Shown here: positions 34,090 through 42,178 of the stretch, one piece after another
Position numbering within the stretch: the first letter of the stretch is position 1
Layout: the number at the start of each line of letters is the position of its first letter
DNA from: [Actinomadura] parvosata subsp. kistnae
GTDB lineage: Bacteria; Actinomycetota; Actinomycetes; Streptosporangiales; Streptosporangiaceae
DNA: 64,000 bases
Assembly: GCF_900323885.1 (NCBI RefSeq)
Contig: NZ_OOHJ01000018.1
Coordinates: forward strand, 186,001 to 250,000
Reading direction: 5' to 3'
Notes under the pieces: generated by a model
What the model was told of the DNA's origin: nothing
Seen by the model: the letters and a program-made list of their open reading frames with translations, nothing else
The model's database searches: none
Made by a program: the position numbers and the translations under genes

Positions 34090-35301
34090 ATGAGTGTGAA
34101 CGAGCAGGTCCTGAGCTATCCGATCCCCGCAGAAGCGCCGCTGGAGCCGCCCGCCGAGTGGGCGGAGCTGCGCGGCGGGTGCCCGGTGGCGCACGTGAAG
34201 CTGCCCAGCGGCGACGCGGCGCGGCTGATCACCCGCTACGAGGACGTCAAGCAGGTGCTGGCCGACCCGCGCTTCACCCGCCAGCTCACCGCCCCCGACG
34301 CGGCCCGGCTATCGGCCGACGGCGGCGGGGTGTTCAACAGCGACGTGGCCCAGATCATCCCCGACAGCGGCGACGGGCACCTGCACTGGCGGCGCCTGGT
34401 GGGCAAGTGGTTCACGGCCAAGCGGATGGCCGCGATGCGGCCGCGGATGGCGGAGATCGCCGACAGCCTCATCGACGACCTGGTCGAGCGGGGCGCGCCA
34501 GGCGACCTGCGGGCGGGGCTGGGCTTCCCGCTGCCGGTGTACGTGATCTGCGACATGCTGGGCGTGCCGGCCGAGGACCGGGAGCGGTTCTCGTACTGGT
34601 CGGACACGCTGCTGAACCTGACCCGGTACGGCAAGGAGGAGATCGAGGCCGCGCAGGCCGAGTTCTTCCAGTACATGTCCGACCTCATCGCCGCCAAGCG
34701 GGCCGAGCCGGGCGACGACCTGCTCAGCGAGCTGCTGGCGGCGGGCGGGCCCGACGAGGGCGGGCTGGAGGACCTGCAGATCATCGTCACGGGCATGGCC
34801 CTGCTGGTCGCGGGGCACGAGACGACCGCCAACATGATCGGCAAGATGGTCTCGATGCTGCTGGCCGACCGGGCCCGCTGGGAGGCGTTGCTGGCCGACC
34901 CGTCGCTGGTGCGCACGGCCGTCGAGGAGACGCTGCGCCTGGACGCGAACTCCGGCTTCGGCCTGCCCCGCTACCTGCCGGTGGAGGCGGAGATCGGCGG
35001 CGAGACCCTGCCCAAGGGCACGACGGTGATCTGCAGCATGGCCGCGGCCAACCGCGACGAGAGCGCGTTCGAGGACGCGGCGTCCATGGACCTGACCCGC
35101 AGCCCGAACCCGCACCTGGCCTTCGGCGCCGGCGCGCACTCGTGCCTGGGCCAGTCGCTGGCGCGCACCGAGCTGCAGGTCGTGCTGGAGGTGCTGCTGC
35201 GCAGGCTCCCGACGCTGGAGCTGGCCGTGCCGGTGGCGGAGCTGGAGCGGGTGGAGGGCCTGGCGGTCGGCGGCCTGCGTACGGTGCCGGTCCGCTGGTG
35301 A
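34090..35301 (+). CDS. Cytochrome P450
   Basis: A 403-residue soluble bacterial P450. I-helix oxygen-activation motif LLVAGHETTANMIG (about residue 240), ExxR in VEETLRLDA, heme-binding loop FGAGAHSCLGQSLAR with the axial Cys near residue 353. The N-terminus (CPVAHVKLPSGDAARLITRYEDV) closely resembles that of the second P450 of the window at 40500-41720. It is expected to receive electrons from the flanking ferredoxin reductase and ferredoxin. GAGGAGAG precedes the ATG. Confidence 0.93.
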   Translation: MSVNEQVLSYPIPAEAPLEPPAEWAELRGGCPVAHVKLPSGDAARLITRYEDVKQVLADPRFTRQLTAPDAARLSADGGGVFNSDVAQIIPDSGDGHLHWRRLVGKWFTAKRMAAMRPRMAEIADSLIDDLVERGAPGDLRAGLGFPLPVYVICDMLGVPAEDRERFSYWSDTLLNLTRYGKEEIEAAQAEFFQYMSDLIAAKRAEPGDDLLSELLAAGGPDEGGLEDLQIIVTGMALLVAGHETTANMIGKMVSMLLADRARWEALLADPSLVRTAVEETLRLDANSGFGLPRYLPVEAEIGGETLPKGTTVICSMAAANRDESAFEDAASMDLTRSPNPHLAFGAGAHSCLGQSLARTELQVVLEVLLRRLPTLELAVPVAELERVEGLAVGGLRTVPVRW

Positions 35302-35328
35302 CATCGTTCGACGAGGAGGGAACCCAAG

Positions 35329-35523
35329 ATGAAGATCACCGTGGATGAGGACAAGTGCTGCGGCGCCGGGTCGTGCGTGCTGATCGCGCCCGAGGTGTTC
35401 GACCAGCGGGAGGACGACGGCATCGTGATCCTGCTGGACGCGGAGCCGGGCGCGGGCCAGCACGCGGCGGTGCGTGAAGCCGCCGCGGTGTGCCCGGGCG
35501 CCGCCATCGAGGTGAGCGAGTAA
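35329..35523 (+). CDS. 3Fe-4S-type ferredoxin
   Basis: A 64-residue acidic ferredoxin of the P450-partner class. Cluster ligands are in DEDKCCGAGSCVLIAPEVFDQ and AAAVCPGAAIEV; the second position of the usual CxxCxxC run is Ala or Gly, which favours [3Fe-4S]. It lies 27 bp after the P450, with GAGGAGGGAA upstream, and is followed by a strong terminator, closing the operon. Confidence 0.92.
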   Translation: MKITVDEDKCCGAGSCVLIAPEVFDQREDDGIVILLDAEPGAGQHAAVREAAAVCPGAAIEVSE

Positions 35524-35542
35524 CCGGCCGCCGATGAACTCG

Positions 35543-35573
35543 GGGCGCACGTGCGTAGCAGGCACGTGCGCCC
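35543..35573 (+). terminator. Terminator of the P450 operon
   Basis: GGGCGCACGTGC (35543-35554) and GCACGTGCGCCC (35562-35573) are perfect 12-bp arms around a 7-nt loop, followed by TTCTCAT. It lies 20 bp past the ferredoxin stop. Confidence 0.88.
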
Positions 35574-35578
35574 TTCTC

Positions 35579-35630
35579 ATGCCCGGAACGCGTGCCCGGA
35601 ACGCGTGCCCGGGACTCATGCCCGGGATGT
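35579..35630. repeat. 4 x 13-bp tandem array across the Rrf2 gene 3' end
   Basis: Four units based on ATGCCCGGAACGC (35579, 35592, 35605, 35618). The stop codon of the minus-strand Rrf2 gene (35616-35618) lies at the junction of units 3 and 4, so repeats occupy both its last codons and the sequence beyond. Confidence 0.85.
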
Positions 35631-36089
35631 CAGCCGGGACCGGGTGCGCTCCGGCGCGTACGCGGGCAGCTCGGCGAGGATGTCGGCGAGCGAGACGCCG
35701 GCGAGGCTGGCCCGCCACGCCCGGTGCGCGTCGGCCATCTTCTCCGCCAGCACGCAGATGCTCCGGCAGTCTTCGGGCGGCAGCGCGCCGCGCCCCTGCC
35801 GGCGGATCTCGCGGCACTCGTACGGCATGGACGCGCCGTCGACCGCCTCGACGATCTGCAGCATCGTGATCTCGGAGGCCGCCCGCGCCAGCCGGAAGCC
35901 GCCCCTCGGCCCGGTCGTCGCCGCCAGGATCCCGGCCTTGACCAGTGCCTGGAGCTGCTTGGCGAGGTAGGGAGCGGGCAGGTCGTAGTAGTCGGCGAGC
36001 TGGGCCGCGGACGCCGTCGCGCCCGGCTCGAGCTGGGCCAGGGACGTCGCGCAGTGCAACAACCATTCGGTACTCACAGGCAGCTTCAC
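35616..36089 (-). CDS. rsrR: Rrf2-family [2Fe-2S] regulator, RsrR-like
   Basis: A 157-residue Rrf2 winged-helix regulator (SAAQLADYYDLPAPYLAKQLQALVKAGILAATTGPRGGFRLAR). Reading from GTG at 36087-36089, Glu8 and His12 (VSTEWLLH) and Cys92 and Cys112 fall where RsrR of Streptomyces venezuelae has its cluster ligands (Glu8, His12, Cys90, Cys110; established knowledge, recalled). The 20-residue Cys spacing is identical. As for RsrR, the divergent neighbour encodes an NmrA-type NAD(P)-binding protein. Two upstream in-frame ATGs (36095, 36101) are possible starts, but would shift the ligand numbering. No Shine-Dalgarno is obvious. Confidence 0.82.
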   Translation of the reverse strand: MKLPVSTEWLLHCATSLAQLEPGATASAAQLADYYDLPAPYLAKQLQALVKAGILAATTGPRGGFRLARAASEITMLQIVEAVDGASMPYECREIRRQGRGALPPEDCRSICVLAEKMADAHRAWRASLAGVSLADILAELPAYAPERTRSRLTSRA

Positions 36090-36099
36090 GATCATCAGC

Positions 36100-36136
36100 A
36101 TATCGTGGATATTGCGGATCTGTTTAGTCCGAGATA
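36100..36136. promoter_or_regulatory. Candidate Rrf2/RsrR operator region
   Basis: TATTGCGGA (36110-36118) and TCCGAGATA (36128-36136) form an imperfect dyad (7 of 9). A second short palindrome ATATCGTGGATAT covers 36100-36112. Both lie between the divergent Rrf2 and NmrA-type genes. Confidence 0.5.
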
Positions 36137-36172
36137 CGGTCAGGGCATTACGAGATCGAGAAGGAGATCATC

Positions 36173-36916
36173 ATGCGGATCGCCGTCGCCGGCGCGACCG
36201 GCAACATCGGAGCACTGACCACCGCCGCCCTCGAACGGGACGGCCATGACGTGGTGCGCATCAGCCGCTCACTCGGCGTCGACCTCGTGAGCGGCGAGGG
36301 GCTGGACGCGGCGCTGGCCGGCGTGGACGCGGTGGTGGACGCGGTCAACGGCCCGGCGGGCTCGCGCGAGGAGGCGGTGAGCTACTTCGCCGCCGCCACC
36401 CGCAACCTGCTGGCCGCCGAGGAGCGGGCCGGCGTGCGCCACCACGTGCTGCTGTCGATCGTGGGCGTGCACCGGATCGAGGGCAACGCCCACTACGCGG
36501 CCAAGCGCGAGCAGGAGCGCCTGGTGGAGGCCGGGCGGGTGCCGTGGACGATCGTGCCCGCCACGCAGTTCCACGACTTCGCGGAGATGGTGGCGGGCTG
36601 GACGGAGCAGGACGGCGTGTCCACGATCGCGCCGCTGCTCATCCAGCCGATCGCGCCCGCCGACGTGGCCGAGGTGCTGGCCGAGGTCGCGGTCGGCGAG
36701 CCCCAGGGCCGCCACGCCGACGTGGCGGGGCCGGAGACGCAGGACCTGGTCGACATGGCCCGCCGCACGCACCAGGCGCGCGGGCGCGAGGTGAAGCTGG
36801 TGCCGGTGTGGTCGGGGCTGTTCGGCACGGAGATGGCCGGCGACGTGCTGCTGCCCGGCAAGGACGCCCGCATCACGCCGACCACCTTCGAGGAGTGGCT
36901 CGGGCAGCAGCGGTAA
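36173..36916 (+). CDS. NmrA-type NAD(P)-binding oxidoreductase
   Basis: A 247-residue atypical SDR with the N-terminal dinucleotide motif IAVAGATGNIGALTTAAL. There is no YxxxK; HYAAKREQERLVEAGRVPWTIVPATQFHDF matches NmrA/QOR2-like proteins that read the NAD(P) redox state or reduce quinones. AGAAGGAG precedes the ATG. It is the predicted target of the divergent RsrR-like protein and is followed by the cyclase gene after 28 bp, perhaps as a two-gene operon. Confidence 0.85.
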   Translation: MRIAVAGATGNIGALTTAALERDGHDVVRISRSLGVDLVSGEGLDAALAGVDAVVDAVNGPAGSREEAVSYFAAATRNLLAAEERAGVRHHVLLSIVGVHRIEGNAHYAAKREQERLVEAGRVPWTIVPATQFHDFAEMVAGWTEQDGVSTIAPLLIQPIAPADVAEVLAEVAVGEPQGRHADVAGPETQDLVDMARRTHQARGREVKLVPVWSGLFGTEMAGDVLLPGKDARITPTTFEEWLGQQR

Positions 36917-36944
36917 CGTGGCCCCGGAGCATTGGAGGCCCGAG

Positions 36945-37604
36945 ATGACCGAAGTGGTCGACCTGTCGCACGCCGTCGAGCACGGCATGATCACCTACCC
37001 GGGGCTGCCCGGGCCCGAGATCGCCGACCATCTGTCCAGGGAGGCGTCGCGCGGCACGTACGGGCCCGGCACGGAGTTCCAGATCGGCCGGATCAGCATG
37101 GTCGCCAACACCGGCACCTACCTCGACGCGCCCTTCCACCGCTACCCCGACGGCGCCGACCTGAGCGAGCTGCCGCTGTCGAGGCTGGTGGGCCTCGAAG
37201 GGGTGCTCGTGTCCGCGGGCGAGCCCCGCGCGATCGGGCGGGAGGCGTTCGACAAGCACGAGGTGCGCGGCAGGGCGGTGCTGGTCCACACGGGCTGGGA
37301 CCGGCACTGGCGCACGGAGCTGTACGGCGGCGGGTCCCACCCGTTCCTGACCGCCGACGCCGTCGAGTGGCTGGTGGAGCAGGGGGCCGCGCTCGTGGGC
37401 ATCGACTCGGTGAACATCGACGACACGGCCGACCCGTCCCGCCCCGCGCACACGAAGCTGCTGGCCGCCGGCATCCCGGTGGTGGAGCACCTGACCGGGC
37501 TGGAGCGGCTGGCGGGGCGGTCGTTCGCCTTCCACGCCGCGCCGCCCGCCGTGCGCGGCATGGGCACCTTCACGGTACGGGCGTACGCCGTGCTGAACGA
37601 CTGA
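36945..37604 (+). CDS. Cyclase/arylformamidase-family metal hydrolase
   Basis: A 219-residue member of the cyclase family (PF04199), which includes kynurenine formamidase KynB and isatin hydrolase. The usual metal motif HxGTHxDxPxH appears as NTGTYLDAPFH, so the first His is Asn and the second Tyr; Asp and the last His remain. LVGIDSVNIDD and the late EHLTGLERL are intact. GGAGG precedes the ATG at 36945; an upstream ATG at 36918 is less likely. Confidence 0.82.
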   Translation: MTEVVDLSHAVEHGMITYPGLPGPEIADHLSREASRGTYGPGTEFQIGRISMVANTGTYLDAPFHRYPDGADLSELPLSRLVGLEGVLVSAGEPRAIGREAFDKHEVRGRAVLVHTGWDRHWRTELYGGGSHPFLTADAVEWLVEQGAALVGIDSVNIDDTADPSRPAHTKLLAAGIPVVEHLTGLERLAGRSFAFHAAPPAVRGMGTFTVRAYAVLND

Positions 37605-37613
37605 CCAGGGGGG

Positions 37614-38822
37614 CTACTGCCGGAGCTCCTGGCGTTGCTGGGCGTACTGCCTGGTCTCGAAGGCGATCAGGGCCGCGAGCACGAGCACCAGGCCGGCCAG
37701 CGCGGCCAGCGGCGGCACCGCGATCACGCCCGGCAGCGCCACCAGCAGCACCGCCACCGTGACGAGCCGCGGCACCTTCACGGTGGCGTGCATGCGGTTG
37801 CCGAACAGCACGTGCCCGCCCAGGTAGAGTGCGGCCCCGCCGAAGAGCGCCGGCGCGTAGAAGCCGCCGAGCGGCGTGCTCTCGTCGGCGTGGGCCAGCA
37901 CGCCCTCGACGCCGAGGGCGGTGACGATGATGCCGACGACGATCGGGAAGTGCCCGTAGGTGTAGGCCTCCACGACCATCTTCACCCGGTCGGCGCCGGT
38001 GGTGCGGACGAGCCGGTGCTCGGCCGCCAGGGCGACCGTGTCGAAGTAGAGCCACCACAGGCAGACGGCGACGCCGATGCCGAGCACGGCCGCCGCCAGC
38101 AGCGGGACGCTCAGGGCGTGCCCGCCGGCGCCGACGCCGATGGCCGCGATCGACTCGCCGATCGCCAGCAGCACGAACAGGCCGTGCCGCTCGCTCCAGT
38201 GCGCCGCGCTGTGCACCCGCCAGTTGCCGCGCCGCGAGGTGACGAACGTACCGGCCCAGTCGACCAGCAGCGCCCCCGCGAACAGCGCCGTCTGCGCCCA
38301 CCCGCCCAGCAGCGCCCCCACCACCAGGAACGGCGCGCCCGCCAGCAGGGACGCCCACGAGAGCAGGAGCTGGCGGCGCAGCCCCGTGTCACCCGCCGCC
38401 GCGATGCCGTAGAGGGTGAGGTGGACGACCCGCACGAGCAGGTACGCGCAGACCAGCACGAGCGGCCCGAACAACCCGCCGGGCACGTCGTGCCACGACT
38501 CGGGGATGGCCAGCGCCACCACGAACACCGCCGCCGTCGCGACCGCGGTGCCCCAGCGCAGCACGCCCTCGTCGGCGCGCGCCTGGTTGCCCAGCCACGT
38601 GTACGCCTCCCACGTCCACCACAGCAGCGCCAGTAGTAACAGGCCCTGGAGCAGGCCGTGCGCGCTGTGCTCGTGCGCCATGAACCCCGTCACGCGGGTG
38701 GCGGCGAAGACGAAGACCAGGTCGAAGAAGAGCTCGAACGTCGTCGCCTTGTGCTGCTCGCCCGTGGGGCGCGTTCCTCCGAGCAGCCTCGGGCGTCGCG
38801 GCAGCTCCCGCTGGTCGGCCAT
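37614..38822 (-). CDS. ltrA: Low temperature requirement protein A (LtrA)
   Basis: A 402-residue integral membrane protein with 10-12 hydrophobic segments. The family signature is ATTFELFFDLVFVFAATRVTGFM near the N-terminus, with WWTWEAYTWLGNQARADEG and ERHGLFVLLAIGESIAAIG. LtrA proteins are known from Listeria cold-growth mutants; the biochemical role is unknown. ATG at 38820-38822 has AAGGAG 8 bp upstream; an earlier in-frame ATG adds a non-conserved tail. It is convergent with the cyclase gene. Confidence 0.86.
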   Translation of the reverse strand: MADQRELPRRPRLLGGTRPTGEQHKATTFELFFDLVFVFAATRVTGFMAHEHSAHGLLQGLLLLALLWWTWEAYTWLGNQARADEGVLRWGTAVATAAVFVVALAIPESWHDVPGGLFGPLVLVCAYLLVRVVHLTLYGIAAAGDTGLRRQLLLSWASLLAGAPFLVVGALLGGWAQTALFAGALLVDWAGTFVTSRRGNWRVHSAAHWSERHGLFVLLAIGESIAAIGVGAGGHALSVPLLAAAVLGIGVAVCLWWLYFDTVALAAEHRLVRTTGADRVKMVVEAYTYGHFPIVVGIIVTALGVEGVLAHADESTPLGGFYAPALFGGAALYLGGHVLFGNRMHATVKVPRLVTVAVLLVALPGVIAVPPLAALAGLVLVLAALIAFETRQYAQQRQELRQ

Positions 38823-38904
38823 GGCCGGCACTCCTTCTGCAGATCCCTTACTCGCCGACCCGCAGGTTATAGGGAGCAACCGGGACGAGCCCGACCGGAG
38901 GCCG

Positions 38905-39345
38905 TCAGAAGTACTGCCGGACGCGGAACTCGCGCACGAACAGCGGGGCGGAGGCGCGGCTGAGCACCTTCACCTTCCTGAGGTGGGTGTGCTGGTCGAT
39001 CGTCACCTTGACGCACTTCATGCGCACCTCGTGGTGGCCGGGCGGCGCGTACCGGGAGATGATCACGCCGTCCCTGGCGAAACCCCGCTCCGACAGGCCC
39101 AGCCCGACCTCCCGGTAGGTGCGCCAGGAGCCCTTCAGCATGAACGCGGTGGAGCCGACGATCGCGTGGTTCGCCTCGTCCGGGCAGTGCAGGAGCACCC
39201 GGACCACGTCGTTCTGGTGCGGCGAGTACGGCAGGACGAAGAAGGACGTGAGCTTGCGCCACGGCGGCGGCGTCCCGGCATGGGCGACGCCCGCTTGAGC
39301 GGTGATGAGGACGGCCGCCGCCGCCATGCCGATGATGGCCCGCAT
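38905..39345 (-). CDS. Small secreted protein of unknown function
   Basis: A 146-residue protein with a clear signal peptide (MRAIIGMAAAAVLITAQAGVAHA). The mature part of about 120 residues has two Cys (HCPDEA, MKCVKV) that could form a disulphide, and alternates hydrophobic and polar residues like a beta sandwich. GGGAGGGTGC precedes the ATG. No family is recognised. It ends about 80 bp before the start of ltrA on the same strand. Confidence 0.72.
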   Translation of the reverse strand: MRAIIGMAAAAVLITAQAGVAHAGTPPPWRKLTSFFVLPYSPHQNDVVRVLLHCPDEANHAIVGSTAFMLKGSWRTYREVGLGLSERGFARDGVIISRYAPPGHHEVRMKCVKVTIDQHTHLRKVKVLSRASAPLFVREFRVRQYF

Positions 39346-39433
39346 GCACCCTCCCCGTACGCCCTGACCAGGCTTTTCGCCATTGTCACCGCGATCGCGC
39401 CCACGAGGGTGGTGCCACGCCGGGCCGGGGCGC

Positions 39434-39781
39434 TCAGGCCGCCAGCCCGAGCACGAACGCGCCGACCACCGGGGCCAGGTACAGCAGCGGGAACGGCAGG
39501 TGGCCGTACGAGCGGGCCCTGGCCACGGTGACGAGGGCGCCGGTGAAGTACACCGCCAGGCCGATCGTGGCCGCGACCCCGATCACCGGCACGACCAGGC
39601 CCGCCAGCAGGCCCAGCGCCCCCGCCGCCTTCGCGGTGCCGAGCCACGGCCACCAGCGGCGGGCGACGCCGTACTCGGCCAGGGGCTCGACGACCCACTT
39701 GGCGTGGATGAAGACCGACACGGCCGAGAACCCGACCCAGAGGGCGGCCAGGACGGTGACGACGGTGTGAGCGGTGCTCAT
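39434..39781 (-). CDS. DoxX-like membrane protein
   Basis: A 115-residue protein with four membrane helices and the DoxX-like pattern SVFIHAKWVVEPLAEYGVARRWWPWLGTAKAAGALGLLAGL. The role of this family is uncertain; some members are linked with quinone or thiol redox. ATG at 39779-39781 has AAGGAGCAC upstream. It is divergent from the hypothetical gene at 39895 and stands alone. Confidence 0.78.
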   Translation of the reverse strand: MSTAHTVVTVLAALWVGFSAVSVFIHAKWVVEPLAEYGVARRWWPWLGTAKAAGALGLLAGLVVPVIGVAATIGLAVYFTGALVTVARARSYGHLPFPLLYLAPVVGAFVLGLAA

Positions 39782-39894
39782 GACGTGCTCCTTCAGTGCG
39801 TTGCGGGGTCTTTCACCGCCTTGACCCCGGGCACCGCGGAAGTGTGACTCGGGAGCCGGAAATTGTTTTCGGGGCCGACAGTAAACTGCCGGGT

Positions 39895-40437
39895 ATGCGG
39901 CGTTTGAGCAGTACGGTGGTCGTGGTCGCCGGAGACGGCGCGGCCGGCGTGATCGCGGGGCTGGACAAGCTGCACAACGTACGGGCGATCGTCCGGGGCG
40001 AGCGCGCGCCGTCCGAGGTGATGGAGCTCGCCGGGCGCTCGGCGGCCACCTACGTCGTGCACGACGCCGACCCGCTCGCCGACGTGGCGGCGGCATGGGC
40101 CGCCTACTTCGACGGCACCGGCGTCGTCGGCGCCCTCGAAGTCGCCATCGAGGCCGCTCTGGGCGAGCTGCGGGCCGGACGCCTGGTGCTGCCCGACTAC
40201 TACCTCGTCCTGGAGCCCGACGAGCTGACCCAGACGTGGCGGCACTGGTGGCTGGGGGTGCTGGCGGGGGCCGCGCCCGTACGGGTGGTGCCGGTCAGCG
40301 CGTCCTCGGCGGCGGTCGCGGCGGAGCTGGGACGGCTGGCCGCCGGACGGTGGTGGCCCGCGGACCTGGAAGCCTGGCTCCGCGCCCTGCCCAAGGTCGT
40401 CCCCGACCAGGCGGGCCTGCCCACCGTAAACGCCTGA
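39895..40437 (+). CDS. Hypothetical protein
   Basis: A 180-residue protein with no recognised domain. VVVVAGDGAAGVIAGLDKLHNVRAIVRGERAPSEVM looks like a Rossmann-type first half; several Trp (RHWWLGVL, RWWPADLEAWLRAL) mark the C-terminal half. The ATG at 39895 lacks a Shine-Dalgarno and has TAAACT 8 bp upstream, suggesting leaderless translation; an in-frame start at 39796 would cross the divergent promoter. It is convergent with the second P450. Confidence 0.65.
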   Translation: MRRLSSTVVVVAGDGAAGVIAGLDKLHNVRAIVRGERAPSEVMELAGRSAATYVVHDADPLADVAAAWAAYFDGTGVVGALEVAIEAALGELRAGRLVLPDYYLVLEPDELTQTWRHWWLGVLAGAAPVRVVPVSASSAAVAAELGRLAAGRWWPADLEAWLRALPKVVPDQAGLPTVNA

Positions 40438-40477
40438 CCCACCATCTGCAGGTGCGGCCGCCGGCGGACACCTCTAG

Positions 40478-40494
40478 GCCGATGGACCATCGGC
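40478..40494. terminator. Dyad between convergent genes
   Basis: GCCGATGGACCATCGGC is a perfect 8-bp inverted repeat about a single A. It lies 5 bp before the end of the minus-strand P450 and 40 bp after the plus-strand stop. It could act as a bidirectional terminator, but the loop is too small for the full stem. Confidence 0.4.
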
Positions 40495-40499
40495 GGCGG

Positions 40500-41720
40500 T
40501 CACCAGACGACCCACACGTCCTGGAGGCCGCCGGAGATGCCGCCGGTGCGCAGCCGCAGGTCGTCGGGGTGGTCGCGCAGCCGCAGGCCGGGCAGGCGCC
40601 GGGTCAGCGTGCCGAGCACCGTCTGCAGCTCCAGCCGGGCCAGCGGCTGGCCGAGGCAGTAGTGCGGGCCGGCGCCGAACGCGAGGTGCTGGGCGCCGTT
40701 CTCGCGCCGGGGGTCGAACCGGTCGGGGTCGGGGAACTTGGCGGGGTCGCGGTTGGCGGCCGGGATGTTGGGGATCACGGTGCTGCCCGTGGGCACCGTG
40801 GTGCCGCTCAGCACGACGTCCTCGGTGATGAACCGGGGCACCCCGCCGAGCGCCGACAACGTGCTGTCCATGCGCAGCACCTCTTCGACGGTGCCGGGGA
40901 TCAGGTCGGGGTCGTCCACGACGTCCTCGTACCGCCTCCTGTCGGCGAGCACCATCGCGGCCATGATCGCGATCATGTTGGACGTCGTCTCGTGGCCGGC
41001 CAGCAGCAGCCCCCGCACCGTGGAGACGAGCAGCTCGTGGCTCAGCCGGCCGTCCTCGGCGTCGGTGATCTGGATCAGCTCGCTGAGCAGGTCGTCGCCG
41101 GGGTGGGCCCGGTGACGCGCCACCAGGTCGGAGACGTAGGCGTTGAACTCGCTGTAGGCCTGGTCGACCTCTTCCTGCGTGAACAGGGTCAGCGTCAGCA
41201 TCACGCGGGACCAGTGGGCGAACTTGTCCTGGTCCTCGCTGGGCGCGCCGACCAGCGCGCAGATCACGCGTACGGGAAGCGGCAGGGCCAGCCCCGACGA
41301 CAGGTTGCCCGGCGCGCCCTTGGCCAGCATGGAGTCGAGCAGGTCGTCGGTCATGGCCTGGACCCTGGGCCGCCACGCCTCCATCTTCCGGAGGGTGAAC
41401 CAGCCGCTGAGCAGCCGCCGCCAGCGCAGGTGCCCCTGACCGTCGGGGACGCTCGCCGCGCCTTCCTTCCGGCGGCCGAAGATCCCGCCGTCCTCGGTGT
41501 CGGCCAGCCTGGCGGCGCCCTTTCCCGCGAGGTTGCGGCTGAAGCGCGGGTCGGCCAGGATCGCGCGGGCGTCGTCGTACCTGGTGACCATCGTGGCGAC
41601 GTCGCCGCTCGGCAGTCGTACGTGCGCCACGGGGCACCGCTCGCGCAACTCGGCGTACTGCGGCGGCGGTTCCAGAGCGGTGGGGCGGTCGAACGGGAAA
41701 TCGGGGATCGCGTCAGCCAT
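40500..41720 (-). CDS. Cytochrome P450
   Basis: A 406-residue P450 without its own redox partners. I-helix LLLAGHETTSNMIA, ExxR in VEEVLRMDS, heme loop FGAGPHYCLGQPLARLELQ. It resembles the first P450 of the window along its length (CPVAHVRLPSGDVATMVTRYDDA), suggesting the same or a sister subfamily. ATG at 41718-41720 has GGAGG 11 bp upstream and lies about 30 bp after a consensus promoter. Electron transfer may come from the ferredoxin system 5 kb away; that is inference. Confidence 0.92.
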   Translation of the reverse strand: MADAIPDFPFDRPTALEPPPQYAELRERCPVAHVRLPSGDVATMVTRYDDARAILADPRFSRNLAGKGAARLADTEDGGIFGRRKEGAASVPDGQGHLRWRRLLSGWFTLRKMEAWRPRVQAMTDDLLDSMLAKGAPGNLSSGLALPLPVRVICALVGAPSEDQDKFAHWSRVMLTLTLFTQEEVDQAYSEFNAYVSDLVARHRAHPGDDLLSELIQITDAEDGRLSHELLVSTVRGLLLAGHETTSNMIAIMAAMVLADRRRYEDVVDDPDLIPGTVEEVLRMDSTLSALGGVPRFITEDVVLSGTTVPTGSTVIPNIPAANRDPAKFPDPDRFDPRRENGAQHLAFGAGPHYCLGQPLARLELQTVLGTLTRRLPGLRLRDHPDDLRLRTGGISGGLQDVWVVW

Positions 41721-41757
41721 CACCTTTGTCCTCCGACTGGGGAGTCCGACCTCTTCG

Positions 41758-41786
41758 AATATAAGAAGATCATCAAATGCTGACAA
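41758..41786 (-). promoter_or_regulatory. Consensus housekeeping promoter of the P450 gene
   Basis: Read on the minus strand: TTGTCA (41786-41781), 17-bp spacer, TATATT (41763-41758). This is one of the best sigma-70-type promoters in the window and puts the transcription start about 30 bp before the P450 ATG. Confidence 0.75.
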
Positions 41787-41836
41787 TCGTCTTGTCTCGA
41801 TCAGGACGGATTCGGCGCCGCCACCACCCGGAACCT

Positions 41837-42178
41837 CTAGTGAGCGGCTTCGTACTGCTCCACGACGGTGGAGGCGATGCGGCCCCGCTCGCTGACCGGC
41901 AGCCCCTGGGCCTTGGCCCAGCGGCGGATCTCCGTGGCCTTCTCACGGCTGACCGCGCGCGAGGAGAGCGCGCCGGCACGACGGCCGCGAACACCGCGAT
42001 CGCCGCGCACCGCGCGGGCCTTGGTGATATACGGAGCCAGAGCCTTCTCCAGCTTCTCCCGGTTCGGGCCCGACAGATCGATCTCGTAGTTCACTCCGTC
42101 GAGTGCGAACCTTGTCGTGCCCTCGGCCGCACTGCCGTCGATGTCATCGATAAAGGACTCAACAATACGCTTCGCCAT
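41837..42178 (-). CDS. lsr2: Lsr2 nucleoid-associated xenogeneic silencer
   Basis: A 113-residue Lsr2. The N-terminal dimerisation domain is VESFIDDIDGSAAEGTTRFALDGVNYEIDLS. The C-terminal DNA-binding domain carries the AT-minor-groove RGR in LPVSERGRIASTVVEQYEAAH. Lsr2 bridges AT-rich DNA and silences horizontally acquired and secondary-metabolite genes in actinobacteria. GGAGCACC precedes the ATG at 42176-42178. It lies upstream of the P450 on the same strand, but the P450 has its own promoter. Actinomycetes often have more than one Lsr2; which paralogue this is cannot be told. Confidence 0.93.
   Translation of the reverse strand: MAKRIVESFIDDIDGSAAEGTTRFALDGVNYEIDLSGPNREKLEKALAPYITKARAVRGDRGVRGRRAGALSSRAVSREKATEIRRWAKAQGLPVSERGRIASTVVEQYEAAH

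Noticed and set aside
41721..41786. Upstream start (41786) for the second P450
   Set aside because: It would run through the consensus promoter at 41758-41786; the ATG at 41720 has a proper ribosome site.
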